From NCBI GenBank assembly GCA_001310455.1, contig BAXG01000023.1:22694-86693 (forward strand): a stretch of 64,000 nucleotides of DNA. Direction: 5' to 3'. A program made the position numbers and the translations under genes. Positions 31,855 through 44,880 of the stretch are shown here, piece after piece. Numbering within the stretch: position 1 is the first letter of the stretch; every line of letters starts with the position of its first letter. A model generated the notes under the pieces. That model ran no database searches. It saw only the letters and a program-made list of their open reading frames with translations, and was not told where the DNA came from. Source of the stretch: Photobacterium sp. JCM 19050. Its GTDB lineage: Bacteria > Pseudomonadota > Gammaproteobacteria > Enterobacterales > Vibrionaceae.

Positions 31855-33096
31855 GTGTCTGAGGGAATTAAAGTCGCGATGATTAGTACCGGCGAAGAAG
31901 TGCTGCACGGCGATATTACTGACACCAATGCCGCATGGTTGTCCCGGTTGTTTTTCCAACAGGGCTTTCGTCTGCACAGAAGGACGACCGTCGGTGACAG
32001 TAAAGCAGATATCTGTGCTGAACTGCTTCAAGCAAGCCTCAAGTCTGATGTTGTGGTTGTAAACGGTGGTCTGGGCCCAACCACCGATGACCTGACAGCT
32101 GAAGCTGCTGCCGACGCCATGGGGGTAGAACTGGTATTAAACAGCGATTGGATGGATGCCTTGAACCGGATGTTTGCAAAATCCGGACGGGAAATGCCCA
32201 AAAGTAATATCAAGCAGGCGATGCTGCCTGAAGGCGCAGAGATTCTTGATAATCCAATTGGTACGGCCTGCGGTTTTGCCTGTTACCTGAATGATTGTTG
32301 GCTGTTTTTTACGCCGGGCGTGCCGAGCGAATTCAAAATGATGGCGGAAGAACAGATTATCCCCCGCATGCGTGCCGCTTATCCGGATAACCCTGCCTTC
32401 GTATGCGATCGTTTCTACACCTTTGGATTATCTGAGGCCAATCTGAATGACAGCCTTGAAAGTGTTGGCCTGTCGCCGGAAAGCGAGATGGGATACCGCT
32501 CATCGTTGCCGTTTATTGAAGTGAAGCTTTTTTCTCCGGCCTCCCTGTCAGAGAGCGATAAGAAAACTGCCGATATTGAAGCAGTGCTTGGTGACAACCT
32601 TGTCTCTAAAGGTAAACCGATGCGAGAGTCTGTTGCTGAAACTCTTGGGCAGTACAATGTCACACTTTCGGTTGCGGAGCAGTTTACTGCGGGCAGCCTG
32701 ACCTCCTGGCTGTCAGAATCCGGAATTTTTCAGGGAATCCTTCAACAAGGCTGGGTGATGTCTTCCTGCCCTCAGCCGGAGCTTGCAGAAAAGAACGCAC
32801 TGGCAGCGGCGCTTGCTATGGCGACAGCCGCCAGAGAGAAAACCCAGTCGGCCATTGCATTGGCAAGTGGTTGCGAAAACGCGGATGGCGAGGTTTCCAT
32901 TGCCATGTCTACTCCCGTTGGTGATTGGGGACAAACACTGAAGTTTCGCAGAAACTGGCCTGTTGATGATCGCAGGGCGCTTATCCGAACCGCGATGCTG
33001 GATATGGTTCGCCGCTGGACCGAGAACAAAGATGTTATTGGGCAGTACATGTCGCTGAGCTGTGTGGAGGAGCTCTACCTGCCGGCGCAACCATAG
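31855..33096 (+). CDS. yfaY: CinA/YfaY family protein (nicotinamide-nucleotide amidohydrolase-like)
   Basis: 413-residue member of the CinA family. The N-terminal MoaB/molybdopterin-binding-like (COG1058) domain has STGEEVLHGDITDTNAAWL, VVVNGGLGPTTDDLTAEAA and NPIGTACGF...FFTPGVPSEFKMM. The C-terminal CinA domain is present but its usual deamidase signature is degenerate (SVAEQFTAGSLTSWLSES), as in E. coli YfaY, so NMN deamidase activity is doubtful. The start is GTG 31855, preceded by aaggag; an upstream in-frame ATG lies before the ribosome site and is unlikely. Intact. Confidence 0.9.
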   Translation: MSEGIKVAMISTGEEVLHGDITDTNAAWLSRLFFQQGFRLHRRTTVGDSKADICAELLQASLKSDVVVVNGGLGPTTDDLTAEAAADAMGVELVLNSDWMDALNRMFAKSGREMPKSNIKQAMLPEGAEILDNPIGTACGFACYLNDCWLFFTPGVPSEFKMMAEEQIIPRMRAAYPDNPAFVCDRFYTFGLSEANLNDSLESVGLSPESEMGYRSSLPFIEVKLFSPASLSESDKKTADIEAVLGDNLVSKGKPMRESVAETLGQYNVTLSVAEQFTAGSLTSWLSESGIFQGILQQGWVMSSCPQPELAEKNALAAALAMATAAREKTQSAIALASGCENADGEVSIAMSTPVGDWGQTLKFRRNWPVDDRRALIRTAMLDMVRRWTENKDVIGQYMSLSCVEELYLPAQP

Positions 33097-33131
33097 CTTG
33101 TGAAACAAGCCAGACAGATGTCTAATCAAAC

Positions 33132-33166
33132 AAAAACGGCAGCCGTTGTATGGCTGCCGTTTTTTG
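33132..33166. terminator. Bidirectional terminator between yfaY and yfaE
   Basis: aaaaacggcagcc / ggctgccgttttt stem with flanking A and T tracts. Confidence 0.85.
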
Positions 33167-33211
33167 CGTTAGTACGCTGTAAACCTGGTACGAGGTTAAT
33201 CTAATAGTCTG

Positions 33212-33501
33212 TTAACCGTTAGAGGCTTTGTCCAACTGAATGTCTAATGGATAATCAAACTCCAGCTCCACGTCGGTAAGTGGACGGCTTTGGCAGGTAA
33301 GAATCTCATCTTTGCTGTATAGGCCAGTGAATCTTTTTGTGAAACTTTACCGGACCCTAAACGGCAACGGCAGGCACCGCATACGCCATTTCGGCATTGA
33401 TATTCCGGTTGCAGTCCCGCGCTTTCCAGCTGTTCCAGCAAAGAGTCGCCGGTATTGCCTTCCAACGTGATCCCATTAACATTCAGCGTGACTTTGCTCA
33501 T
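33212..33501 (-). CDS. yfaE: Class I ribonucleotide reductase maintenance ferredoxin (one frameshift)
   Basis: 2Fe-2S ferredoxin that restores the diferric-tyrosyl cofactor of NrdB. About 96 residues after repair. Three ligand cysteines are in CRNGVCGACRC; the fourth (ILTCQ) appears only in the second frame. The break is at 33311-33313, where coding AAA should be AAAA (YTAKDEILTCQSRPL). The protein starts MSKVTLNVNG at 33501, 10 bp after nrdB ends, completing the nrdA-nrdB-yfaE operon. Confidence 0.92.
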
Positions 33502-33511
33502 AAGGTCAGAC

Positions 33512-34645
33512 TCAAAGCTCGAAATCGTCCAGATCGCCAAGGTCTACAGCGCTGTCGATTTGACCGACCAGGTATGAGCTGATTTCAGCCTCCTGAGGAG
33601 CAACCTGAACATTGTCGGAAGAGAGCCATGCGTTGATCCAAGGGATTGGGTTGTGGCTTGATGTTGCATAGGCTGGCTTGAGGCCAACTGCCTGCATGCG
33701 CAGGTTAGTAATGTACTCTACGTACTGGCAGAGGATGTCTCTGTTCAGGCCAATCATCGAGCCGTCTTTGAACAGGTATGCTGCCCATTCTTTTTCCTGC
33801 TCAGCGGCTTTTTTGAACAGATCAAAACATTCCTGCTCAGCTTCGCGGGCAATCTCGCCCATCTCTGGGTCGTCGTCACCGCTGCGAAGGATGTTCAACA
33901 TGTGCTGGGTGCCCGTAAGGTGAAGCGCTTCGTCGCGTGCAATCAGCTTGATAATTTTTGCGTTACCTTCCATCAGTTCACGCTCGGCAAAAGCAAATGA
34001 ACAGGCAAAGCTGACGTAAAAGCGAATGGCTTCCAGAGCGTTTACACACATCAGACAGACATACAACTTACGCTTGAGGTTACGCAGGGAAACTGTAACT
34101 TTTTCGCCGTTAATAACGTGCTCACCTTCACCCAGTTTGTGGTAAAGGTTAGTGGCATCAATCAGGTCATCGTAATAGCCGGCAATGTCGTTGGCGCGTT
34201 TGATGATGTGTTCATTCACCACGATATCATCAAAAACCACTGACGGATCCTTAACGATATTGCGAATGATGTGGGTGTATGAGCGTGAGTGGATAGTTTC
34301 CGAAAACGCCCAGGTCTCTACCCAGGTTTCCAGCTCAGGAATCGAAATCAACGGCAACAATGCAACATTCGGGCTGCGACCTTGAATTGAGTCAAGCAGC
34401 GTCTGGTACTTCAGGTTGCTGATAAAGATATGCTGCTCATGTTCAGGCAGTTGGTTGTAATCAATACGGTCGCTGGACACATCGACTTCTTCCGGGCGCC
34501 AGAAGAACGACAGTTGTTTTTCGATCAGTTTTTCGAAGATTTCATATTTTTGCTGGTCATAGCGGGCAACGTTAACAGGTTGACCGAAAAACATAGGTTC
34601 TTTAAGAGGATTATTATTTGTCTTTGAAAAGGTGCTGTAGGCCAT
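33512..34645 (-). CDS. nrdB: Ribonucleoside-diphosphate reductase, beta subunit
   Basis: Small subunit of class Ia ribonucleotide reductase; carries the di-iron site and tyrosyl radical. 377 residues (E. coli 376). Start [20 protein letters not shown], iron ligands in [48 protein letters not shown], and the C-terminal tail ending [12 protein letters not shown] that docks with NrdA. Intact, 67 bp downstream of nrdA. Confidence 0.97.
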   Translation of the reverse strand: MAYSTFSKTNNNPLKEPMFFGQPVNVARYDQQKYEIFEKLIEKQLSFFWRPEEVDVSSDRIDYNQLPEHEQHIFISNLKYQTLLDSIQGRSPNVALLPLISIPELETWVETWAFSETIHSRSYTHIIRNIVKDPSVVFDDIVVNEHIIKRANDIAGYYDDLIDATNLYHKLGEGEHVINGEKVTVSLRNLKRKLYVCLMCVNALEAIRFYVSFACSFAFAERELMEGNAKIIKLIARDEALHLTGTQHMLNILRSGDDDPEMGEIAREAEQECFDLFKKAAEQEKEWAAYLFKDGSMIGLNRDILCQYVEYITNLRMQAVGLKPAYATSSHNPIPWINAWLSSDNVQVAPQEAEISSYLVGQIDSAVDLGDLDDFEL

Positions 34646-34676
34646 TTATTTAACCGCCAAATGAATTAAAACCGAT

Positions 34677-34696
34677 GGGGAGCTCCAGGGCTCCCC
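34677..34696 (-). terminator. Intercistronic hairpin between nrdA and nrdB
   Basis: ggggagc / gctcccc stem with a 6-base loop in the 67-bp gap. No T tract, so it is more likely an mRNA-processing or stability element than a stop signal. Confidence 0.4.
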
Positions 34697-34712
34697 ACAC
34701 TTAACGTTGTTC

Positions 34713-36987
34713 TTAAATCTTACATGCACCGCCTGCACAGCCATCATCTTCTTTGATGTCTTCCTGGGCATCGGCAGCACCATCACGCGTGTTGTGATAG
34801 TACAGTGTTTTCACACCCAGTTTGTAGGCTGTAAGCAGGTCTTTTAACAGGAGCTTCATCGGAACTTTACCGTTCTCAAACTTGCTCGGATCATAGTTGG
34901 TGTTGGCGGAGATAGCTTGGTCAACAAACTTCTGCATGATGCCTACCAGTTGCAGGTAGCCGTCGTTACCACCAATGTTCCAAAGCAGCTCGTAGTTTTC
35001 ACGGCAGTTCTCGTAATCGGGCACCACTTGCTTGAGGATTCCGTCTTTCGATGCTTTTACGGAAACGAATCCGCGCGGCGGTTCAATACCGTTGGTTGCA
35101 TTGGAAATCTGTGAAGAGGTTTCTGATGGCATCAGAGCGGTCAGCGTTGAGTTACGTAGGCCGTGAGTAACGATTTCTTCGCGCAGTGCTTCCCAGTCAT
35201 AGTGAAGAGGCTCATCACAAATGGTATCAATATCCTTCTTGTAGGAATCAATAGGGAGAATACCTTTCGCGTAAGTTGTTTCGTTGAACGCCGGGCACGC
35301 ACCTTTTTCTTTTGCCAGGTTCACGGAAGCTTTCAGCAGGTGATACTGAATCGCTTCAAAGGCGCGGTGTGTGAGGGCATTACCACTGCCATCAGAGTAG
35401 CGGACACCGTGTTTAGCCAGGTAGTAGGCAAAGTTAATTACACCAATTCCCAACGTACGGCGGTTCATGGTCGCCTTGTACGCAGCAGGCAGAGGGTAGT
35501 CCTGATAATCCAGCAGACTGTCAAGTGCGCGCACAGCCAGCTCAGAAAGCTCCTCAAGCTCGTCCAGTGACTTGATGCGCCCAGGTTGAACGCCGACAGG
35601 GTGCAAAGAGCAATTTCGCCCTGGTCATCTTCTACGTTACTTAGCGGCTTGGTAGGCAGCGCGATTTCCAGACACAGGTTTGACTGACGGATTGGTGCAA
35701 CCGCCGGGTCAAACGGACTGTGAGTGTTACAATGGTCAACGTTCTGGATGTAGATACGCCCGGTAGACGCGCGTTCCTGCATCAGCAGTGAGAACAGCTC
35801 AACCGCTTTGACAGTTTCACGCTTGATGCTCGAGTCTTCCTCGTATTGTGCATACAGGCGCTCGAACTCGTCTTGGTTTTCAAAGAACGCGTCGTACAAC
35901 CCAGGAACATCAGAAGGGGAGAACAGTGAGATGTTGCCCCTTTGATCAAACGGGTGTACATGAGCTTGTTGATCTGTACGCCATAGTCCATGTGGCGTAC
36001 ACGGTTTTCCTCGACACCCCGGTTGTTCTTGAGCACCATCAGCGATTGCACTTCACGGTGCCAAATTGGGTAGAACAGCGTGGCAGCACCACCGCGAACA
36101 CCACCTTGCGAACAGCACTTAACCGCAGTCTGGAAGTACTTGTAGAAAGGGATACAGCCTGTGTGGAAGGCTTCGCCACCACGAATTGGGCTGCCCAGTG
36201 CGCGGATACGGCCTGCATTGATACCAATACCTGCACGCTGAGAAACGTAACGCACGATGGAGCTGGCAGTTGCGTTGATTGAATCCAGACTGTCATCACA
36301 CTCAATGAGTACACAAGAGCTGAACTGACGGGTAGGTGTACGTACACCAGCCATGATTGGTGTTGGCAGAGAAATCTTGAATGTAGAAACGGCGTCATAG
36401 AAACGGCGAACATAGTCCAGACGGGTTTCTTTCGGGTAACCGGAGAACAGGCAAGCCGCAACCATCATATAAAGGAACTGGGCACTTTCGTAGATTTCAC
36501 CGGTAACGCGGTTCTGTACCAGATATTTACCTTCCAGCTGCTTTACTGCTGCGTACGAAAAGTTCATGTCACGCCAGTGGTCGATGTAGCTGTCAAGAAT
36601 GTCCAGCTCTTCGGTGGTGTAGTCTTCGAGCAGGTGACTGTCGTACTTGCCCATGTCGACCATTGTCGCTACATGGTCTGCCAGGCGAGGTGGCTCAAAT
36701 TGGCCAAATGCTTTCTTACGCAGGTGGAAAATTGCCAGTCGCGCAGCGAGGTACTGATAATCCGGGGTTGCTTCAGAGATCAGATCCGCAGCTGCTTTGA
36801 TGATGGTCTCATGAATGTCTTCGGTCTTGATACCGTCGTAAAATTGGATGTGAGAACGCAGTTCTACTTGTGAAACAGATACATTGTTAAGGTCTTCTGC
36901 TGCCCAATCCAGTACGCGGTGGATCTTGTCTAAATCTATGTTTTCCTTACGACCATCGCGCTTTGTTACGGTAAGTTGTTGGTTCAT
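34713..36987 (-). CDS. nrdA: Ribonucleoside-diphosphate reductase, alpha subunit (two frameshifts)
   Basis: Catalytic and allosteric subunit of class Ia ribonucleotide reductase, reducing NDPs to dNDPs. About 758 residues after repair (E. coli 761). N-terminal ATP-cone (LTVTKRDGRKENIDLDKIHR), active-site region TRQFSSCVLIECDDSLDSI, NIYIQ-like RIYIQNVDHCNTHSPF, NLGRIKSLDELEEL, TALMPSETSSQISNATNGIE and the C-terminal redox cysteines in CAGGACKI. Frames change at 35934-35935 (coding GCAAC needs GCAAAC, GANISLFSP) and near 35579-35582 (GGGCGC needs one more C or G, FNLGRIKS). Leads nrdA-nrdB-yfaE. Confidence 0.95.
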
Positions 36988-37094
36988 TTTATGCCTTATC
37001 CCAGATTTTTCTCAGCAAAACACCATTTATGCAAAATTCACATAAATGGCGCTCACTGTACGACTGACGTTTCCTCGCCCCTGATTATTCTTTA

Positions 37095-37110
37095 ACACAA
37101 TATGTAGGGG
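37095..37110. promoter_or_regulatory. NrdR-like box 1
   Basis: ACACAATATGTAGGGG fits the NrdR consensus acacwATATaTwgtgt at 13 of 16 positions. Confidence 0.5.
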
Positions 37111-37124
37111 TGCATTGGCTTGTT

Positions 37125-37140
37125 GGTTACAAGATAGTGT
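37125..37140. promoter_or_regulatory. NrdR-like box 2 (weak)
   Basis: GGTTACAAGATAGTGT fits at 9 of 16 positions, including the right half. It starts 30 bp after box 1; NrdR boxes usually come in pairs about 31-32 bp apart. Confidence 0.35.
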
Positions 37141-37180
37141 TGAAATCGACTCTTTGCAAGGTATGGGATAGTTACGAAAA

Positions 37181-37189
37181 TGTGGATAA
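37181..37189. promoter_or_regulatory. DnaA box upstream of nrdA
   Basis: TGTGGATAA is the exact complement of the DnaA consensus TTATCCACA. It lies about 195 bp before nrdA. In E. coli DnaA binds the nrdA promoter region and modulates its expression. Confidence 0.6.
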
Positions 37190-37391
37190 CTTGGGGATGC
37201 GAATTTAAATGTTAGTGCTCACTCACCGATAATTCCCAATGCTGCCAGTATTGGAAAAAAAGCAAGTGTAAAAATCTCACTTTTTCGAGTCTCAAAAATA
37301 AGTTTCCTGCCTGAACTGTTTGAACATCACGTAATCAGTTGGCTGTAGCCAACAACCCGATTTTCACGAAGTTTTTTAATTGTGACTATGG

Positions 37392-38047
37392 TCAAAACAG
37401 CGACAGTAAATCTAAAGGATTGGATAGAATTTGATCTGCCTCCCACCTGACTGGGTTTCCATCTGCTCCTGTGTAGCCCCAACCCGCTACGGCTGACAAC
37501 ATTGTTGCATTTTTCGCCGCCACAACGTCGTTTTGGACGTCCCCAACATAAAGGCACCGATTTGGTGCGATGCCCAATTGCTGTGCTGCATGCCAAAGGG
37601 GCTCGGGGTGGGGTTTGGCCAAAGGCAAAGTGTCAGCACATACTAAACCCGGGTTTGGAGAAGAAGAGGGAAGTGTGGAAGCAGTAATTCCGTCAGGAAG
37701 GTGGGTTTGTTGGTCACAATACCCCAGAGGATATGGCGCTCATCTAGCCCCGCAAGCATATCGTCAACATTATTGTATAGGGAGGTACCCAGACAGATAT
37801 GGTTTGCATAATAATCGAGAAACTGATGCCGAAGTGCCTGCGCATCCATTTGGGCGATGTGCCTACCAAAGCCTGTTTTGAGCAAACCGGTGGCGCCGTA
37901 ACTGGTGTTGTCCTGTATCTGGCGCTCTGTAAGGGAAGGGAATCCGTGAGAAGAAAGAACATGGTTAGCCGCTGCAGCCATATCTGCAGCGGTATCCAGC
38001 AGGGTTCCATCCAGGTCAAACAGCACAGCTTCTGCGTACTGGGTCAT
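37392..38047 (-). CDS. HAD-superfamily phosphatase, Gph/MupP-like (one frameshift)
   Basis: About 218 residues after repair. HAD motif I VLFDLDGTLLDTAADM at the N-terminus, cap domain, motif II GIVTNKP, then KPHPEPL and the motif IV region CLYVGDVQNDVVAAKNA. The frame breaks at 37654-37656 (coding CCAAAC needs CCAAAAC). Proteins at this position next to ubiG are annotated as phosphoglycolate phosphatase or, in Pseudomonas, as the MurNAc-6-phosphate phosphatase MupP; sequence alone does not settle which. It follows ubiG by 21 bp and is probably cotranscribed. Confidence 0.85.
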
Positions 38048-38068
38048 CCTTTTCCTCTTTGACTTTAG

Positions 38069-38785
38069 TTAATCTTCCATTTTCCGGGTATGGACAATGT
38101 AGTTAACGTCAACGTTGTTGCCCAACCAATAGTTGCCGGTCAGCGGGTTGTAATGAAGGCCGGTCATATGTTGGTCCTTCAAGGGCGTTAAATCTATCAT
38201 GCGAAGCAGTTCGCTGGGCTTGATGAATTTATCAAAATCATGTGTCCCTTTAGGAACGATTTTCAGCAAGTGCTCCGCCCCAAATATGGCGAAAGCCCAG
38301 GATTTAGGATTACGATTCAGGGTAGAAAAGAATACGTGGCCGCCCGGTTTGACGAGCTTAGCGCAGGAAGAAATGATAGAAGCGGGGTCTGGCACGTGCT
38401 CAAGCATTTCCATGCAGGTTACTACATCATATAAACCAGGGTTTCCGTCTGCATGCTCCTCTGCGGTGCACTGGGTGTAAACAACGTTTACGCCACTCTC
38501 AAGTGCATGGAGCCTTGCAACGGTCAGTGGCTCTTTGCCCATGTCCAGCCCGGTAACATCAGCTCCTTCAAGTGCCATGCTTTCAGCAAGAATGCCGCCA
38601 CCACAACCGACATCTAACACCTTTTTACCAAATAGCCCACCGCAACGATCCATCACGTAGTTAAGGCGCAACGGATTGATTTGGTGCAAAGGTCTAAATT
38701 CGCCTTCCAAATCCCACCAACGGGATGCCATGTCTTCAAACTTTTTAATTTCTGACGGATCAACGTTTTGCTGTACGGCCATCAT
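38069..38785 (-). CDS. ubiG: Ubiquinone biosynthesis O-methyltransferase
   Basis: SAM-dependent enzyme doing both O-methylations of ubiquinone synthesis. 238 residues (E. coli 240). Family start [21 protein letters not shown] motif [17 protein letters not shown], motif [16 protein letters not shown] and post-motif [16 protein letters not shown]. Two adjacent ATGs; the second (MAVQQNVD) is equally possible. Divergent side faces gyrA, as in E. coli. Intact. Confidence 0.96.
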   Translation of the reverse strand: MMAVQQNVDPSEIKKFEDMASRWWDLEGEFRPLHQINPLRLNYVMDRCGGLFGKKVLDVGCGGGILAESMALEGADVTGLDMGKEPLTVARLHALESGVNVVYTQCTAEEHADGNPGLYDVVTCMEMLEHVPDPASIISSCAKLVKPGGHVFFSTLNRNPKSWAFAIFGAEHLLKIVPKGTHDFDKFIKPSELLRMIDLTPLKDQHMTGLHYNPLTGNYWLGNNVDVNYIVHTRKMED

Positions 38786-38817
38786 TGTCCACTTTCTGCC
38801 ATTTAATTCCTGCGCTC

Positions 38818-38823
38818 ATTATA
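38818..38823 (-). promoter_or_regulatory. Candidate ubiG -10 box
   Basis: TATAAT on the minus strand, preceded by TTGGG, about 33 bp before the ubiG start. The -35 region (CTTTCC) is weak. Confidence 0.5.
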
Positions 38824-38838
38824 CCCAACCACTACGAA

Positions 38839-38869
38839 GGGGAAAGCAGTGGTGGTTCTCTGCTTCCCC
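38839..38869 (-). terminator. Hairpin after the 35-residue peptide gene
   Basis: ggggaaagcag / ctgcttcccc form a strong stem with one bulged base. It sits between the peptide ORF and the ubiG promoter. No T tract, so termination is uncertain. Confidence 0.4.
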
Positions 38870-38930
38870 CGGTGAGCGGAACGACGTAGAGCTTGCGAGT
38901 GAAAACGTGACAACAAAACGCGTAAAAGGG

Positions 38931-39038
38931 TCAGCTCGAAGCAACATTGGTCAGTGTGATTGCAGTTATCACGGCAAACACGACGTATTTGCATACGATC
39001 AATGAGTAGCCGATTAGGTTGATGACGGGCGCTAACAT
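38931..39038 (-). CDS. Predicted 35-residue single-pass membrane peptide
   Basis: Not a family I recognise. The ORF starts MLAPVINLIGYSLIVCKYVV and ends TLTNVASS. Most of the peptide is hydrophobic, so one membrane helix is expected at about residues 4-30, with a single Lys and Cys in the middle (CKY). A near-perfect ribosome site (caggagg) lies 6 bases before the ATG, stronger than most in this window. It is encoded between ubiG and gyrA, divergent from gyrA. An in-frame upstream extension exists on the same strand but lacks a ribosome site and looks non-coding. Evidence is the start context and composition only. Confidence 0.6.
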   Translation of the reverse strand: MLAPVINLIGYSLIVCKYVVFAVITAITLTNVASS

Positions 39039-41972
<2,934 letters not shown>

Positions 41973-41987
41973 TCTTCTGTCCCAGTT

Positions 41988-42016
41988 AAAAAGCGCAGCT
42001 CAGGCTGCGCTTTTTT
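41988..42016 (+). terminator. Terminator of gyrA
   Basis: aaaaagcgcagc / gctgcgcttttt stem followed by a T run. Confidence 0.85.
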
Positions 42017-42168
42017 GTGCCAGCATAATTGTGATCTGGGTTAAGGTTTGCAAAACCTACGTTTTGGTGTTAAATCAAAGGCTCGGCTACACAAGAACCG
42101 ATATTTCATCTCTCACGCATTAATCAGCCAGAACTCCCTCTGGTGAATAGCAGGAGCTTCCAAAGACT

Positions 42169-43251
42169 ATGGACAACGTTTTTAACTTCTGTGCCGGACC
42201 TGCCATGCTGCCGGCTGAAGTGATGAAAAAAGTACAAAAGGAATTGATCAACTGGAACGGCCTCGGCACATCGGTTATGGAAATTTCCCACCGTTCCAAA
42301 GAGTTCATCGCAGTTGCAGAACAATCCGAACAAGACCTGCGTGACCTGCTTTCGATTCCTGATAACTATGAAGTCCTTTTCTGTCAGGGTGGTGCGCGGG
42401 CCCAGTTTGCAGCTGTCCCAATGAATATGCTTGGAAGCAAAGACATTGTTGACTATATCGATGGTGGCTACTGGGCTCACAGTGCGGCAGACGAAGCCAA
42501 GCGTTATTGCACGCCGCATGTTATTAACATTGCGACTGAGCGTGACGGTAAGAAGGCGGTGCTCCCTGCGTCAGAATGGAAGCTCAGCTCAGATTCCGCC
42601 TTTGTTCATTTCTGCCCGAATGAAACCATTGATGGCATTGAGATCCGAGATTTGCCGCAAACCGACAAGCCGCTGGTAGCGGATATGTCATCGACTATCC
42701 TCTCCCGCAAAATCAACGTATCAGATTACGGAGTAATCTATGCGGGCGCACAGAAAAATATTGGCCCTGCGGGTCTGACGATCGTTATCGTCCGTGACGA
42801 TTTGCTGGGTAAGGGCAGTGATGCATTGCCATCCGTACTGAATTGGAAAGTGCTGGCGGAAAAAGATTCGATGTATAACACCCCACCAACGTTTGCCTGG
42901 TATCTGGCGGGTGAAGTCTTCAAGTGGCTCAAAGCTGAAGGCGGTGTTGATGCTATTCAGACTCTGAACGAAGCGAAAGCGTCACTGCTTTACGGATTTA
43001 TTGACAGTTCCGATTTCTATCGCAACCAGGTCCACGGTGATAACCGGTCGCTGATGAATGTACCCTTCCAGTTGGCAAATTCGGAACTGGATGCCTTATT
43101 CCTGACTAAGGCAGATGAAGCGGGCCTGCGGGCGCTGAAAGGACATAAAGCGGTCGGCGGGATGCGTGCATCCATCTACAATGCGATGCCAATGGCTGGT
43201 GTCGAAACGCTGGTCAGGTTTATGGAGAACTTTGAAAAGTCTCATGCTTAA
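42169..43251 (+). CDS. serC: Phosphoserine aminotransferase
   Basis: PLP enzyme converting 3-phosphohydroxypyruvate to phosphoserine; also acts in pyridoxal phosphate synthesis. 360 residues (E. coli 362). Start [60 protein letters not shown], and the PLP lysine in [18 protein letters not shown]. Ends [17 protein letters not shown]. Intact. In E. coli serC-aroA are one operon; here a purine permease lies between them and each has its own terminator. Confidence 0.97.
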   Translation: MDNVFNFCAGPAMLPAEVMKKVQKELINWNGLGTSVMEISHRSKEFIAVAEQSEQDLRDLLSIPDNYEVLFCQGGARAQFAAVPMNMLGSKDIVDYIDGGYWAHSAADEAKRYCTPHVINIATERDGKKAVLPASEWKLSSDSAFVHFCPNETIDGIEIRDLPQTDKPLVADMSSTILSRKINVSDYGVIYAGAQKNIGPAGLTIVIVRDDLLGKGSDALPSVLNWKVLAEKDSMYNTPPTFAWYLAGEVFKWLKAEGGVDAIQTLNEAKASLLYGFIDSSDFYRNQVHGDNRSLMNVPFQLANSELDALFLTKADEAGLRALKGHKAVGGMRASIYNAMPMAGVETLVRFMENFEKSHA

Positions 43252-43271
43252 AAGTGTAATATGCTGATTTG

Positions 43272-43297
43272 AAGCCGCTTCGATAGCGGCTTTTTTT
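43272..43297 (+). terminator. Terminator of serC
   Basis: aagccgct / agcggctt stem followed by tttttt. Confidence 0.85.
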
Positions 43298-43326
43298 GTG
43301 CTGGAATAAAAATGACGCATACGATT

Positions 43327-43342
43327 GCGCAAACGTTTGCAT
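43327..43342. promoter_or_regulatory. PurR operator
   Basis: GCGCAAACGTTTGCAT contains the perfect 12-bp palindrome GCAAACGTTTGC and fits the PurR operator ACGCAAACGTTTNCGT closely. It overlaps the -35 of the permease promoter. Confidence 0.8.
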
Positions 43343-43364
43343 TTGTGGGTTAAATCACTAAAAT
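43336..43364 (+). promoter_or_regulatory. Candidate promoter of the purine permease
   Basis: TTTGCA (43336-43341), 17-bp spacer, TAAAAT (43359-43364). The -35 lies inside the PurR palindrome, a repression geometry. Confidence 0.6.
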
Positions 43365-43484
43365 AGCGCCCAACTTCAACTCTCTATGTGTGCCGCTTCA
43401 TACTGGCTTGTCGCTGCCAGAACAAAAAATGGAGCAACGGATACCCAGTCAGCGTTCCGTTTGAGCCACCTTAAGGATGTAAAC

Positions 43485-44852
43485 ATGACCTCGAAGCCTC
43501 AGGACGTAACTCGTCCCAAAAAGTCCGATCTGGTGTTCCGTTTGGATGACCGCCCGCCTTTGCCACAAACTTTGTTCGCCGCGTTGCAGCACCTTCTCGC
43601 AATGTTTGTAGCGGTTGTCACTCCATCACTTATCATCTGCCAGACACTTGGGTTACCTGCTTCTGATACCAACACCATTGTCAGTATGTCTTTATTGGCA
43701 TCCGGTGTGGCTTCGTTCATCCAGATCAAACGTATTGGGCCTGTTGGCTCTGGTCTGCTTTCCATCCAGGGCACCAGCTTCAACTTTTTAGGCCCCATTA
43801 TCGGCGCTGGTCTTGCAATGAAAGCTGCTGGTGTCAGTACAGAGGCTATGATGGCAGCGATTTTCGGTACAATAATGGCAGCCTCAATGGCGGAAGTGCT
43901 CATATCCCGCGTATTGCAACATGCTCAGCGTGTTATAACACCGCTGGTTGCCGGTATCGTTGTAACACTCATCGGCCTTACCCTGATTCAGATTGGCCTG
44001 ACCTCGATGGGGGGCGGATATGCAGCCATTGAAAATGGCACTTTTGGCAGCATGCAGAACCTTGCACTGTCCGGTACGGTGTTGGGCCTGATTGTTATTT
44101 TGAACCGGGCAAAAAATGCCTACCTCCGAGTTGCCTCCATCGTGATTGCAATGGCAGCAGGTACAGCGTTGGCTGCCTTTATGGGGTTGGTGGATTTGTC
44201 CCGTATGGCAGATGCGGACTTGGTCGAGGTGCCAATTCCTATGCAATATGGATTGGGCTTTGACTGGGGATTGTTGATTCCGCTTATTATTGTTTTCATG
44301 GTGACATCCCTTGAGGCTATTGGTGATATCACTGCAACGTCTGAAGTCTCAGAGCAGCCCGTATCCGGCCCGGTGTATATGAGCCGCATCAAAGGCGGCG
44401 TACTGGGTGATGGTATCAACTCAGCCGTCGCTGCATTGTTAAACAGCTTCCCGAATTCCACTTTCAGCCAGAACAACGGCATTATTCAGCTGACCGGTGT
44501 TGCCAGCCGATACATAGGTTTCTTTGTTGCAGGAATGCTGGTGCTGCTTGGCTTGTTCCCAGCGGTTGCAAACCTGGTTCAACTTATTCCTGAGCCGGTT
44601 CTTGGTGGCGCAACCATCGTGATGTTCGGCACCATTGCTGCATCTGGCGTACGGATCATCTCTCGTTGTAACCTTGATCGCCGAGCCATTTTAATCATGG
44701 CGCTATCTTTCTCCATGGGGCTGGGAATCGCACAAAAGCCCGAAATTCTTCAATTCATGCCGGACTGGGTCAAAGGCATCCTCTCCAGCGGGATGGCAGC
44801 AGGTGGTATTACTGCAATCATCCTTAATCTGGTGTTGCCGGAAGACGACTAA
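43485..44852 (+). CDS. NCS2/NAT family xanthine (purine) permease, XanP-like
   Basis: Proton-coupled purine base importer in the inner membrane. 455 residues with about 12-14 hydrophobic segments. The NAT signature [10 protein letters not shown] lies near residue 328 and the conserved [18 protein letters not shown] near residue 28. Also present are [14 protein letters not shown] and [18 protein letters not shown]. The last of these and the signature resemble XanP more than UraA. Start ATG 43485 follows taagga; upstream in-frame codons lack a ribosome site. A PurR operator precedes it, supporting purine transport. Intact. Confidence 0.92.
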   Translation: MTSKPQDVTRPKKSDLVFRLDDRPPLPQTLFAALQHLLAMFVAVVTPSLIICQTLGLPASDTNTIVSMSLLASGVASFIQIKRIGPVGSGLLSIQGTSFNFLGPIIGAGLAMKAAGVSTEAMMAAIFGTIMAASMAEVLISRVLQHAQRVITPLVAGIVVTLIGLTLIQIGLTSMGGGYAAIENGTFGSMQNLALSGTVLGLIVILNRAKNAYLRVASIVIAMAAGTALAAFMGLVDLSRMADADLVEVPIPMQYGLGFDWGLLIPLIIVFMVTSLEAIGDITATSEVSEQPVSGPVYMSRIKGGVLGDGINSAVAALLNSFPNSTFSQNNGIIQLTGVASRYIGFFVAGMLVLLGLFPAVANLVQLIPEPVLGGATIVMFGTIAASGVRIISRCNLDRRAILIMALSFSMGLGIAQKPEILQFMPDWVKGILSSGMAAGGITAIILNLVLPEDD

Positions 44853-44880
44853 CCAAACTAACCGTAGAACGGATTCATAG

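Larger units (their letters stand above)
36988..37391 (-). promoter_or_regulatory. nrdA upstream regulatory region
   Basis: 404 bp without a gene. On the nrdA side it holds a 9-bp inverted repeat (ccatttatg 37023-37031 / cataaatgg 37041-37049) in the presumed leader, then NrdR-like boxes and a DnaA box, annotated separately. A gttggc-tgta-gccaac hairpin lies at 37338-37353, past the end of the HAD phosphatase gene. Confidence 0.6.
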
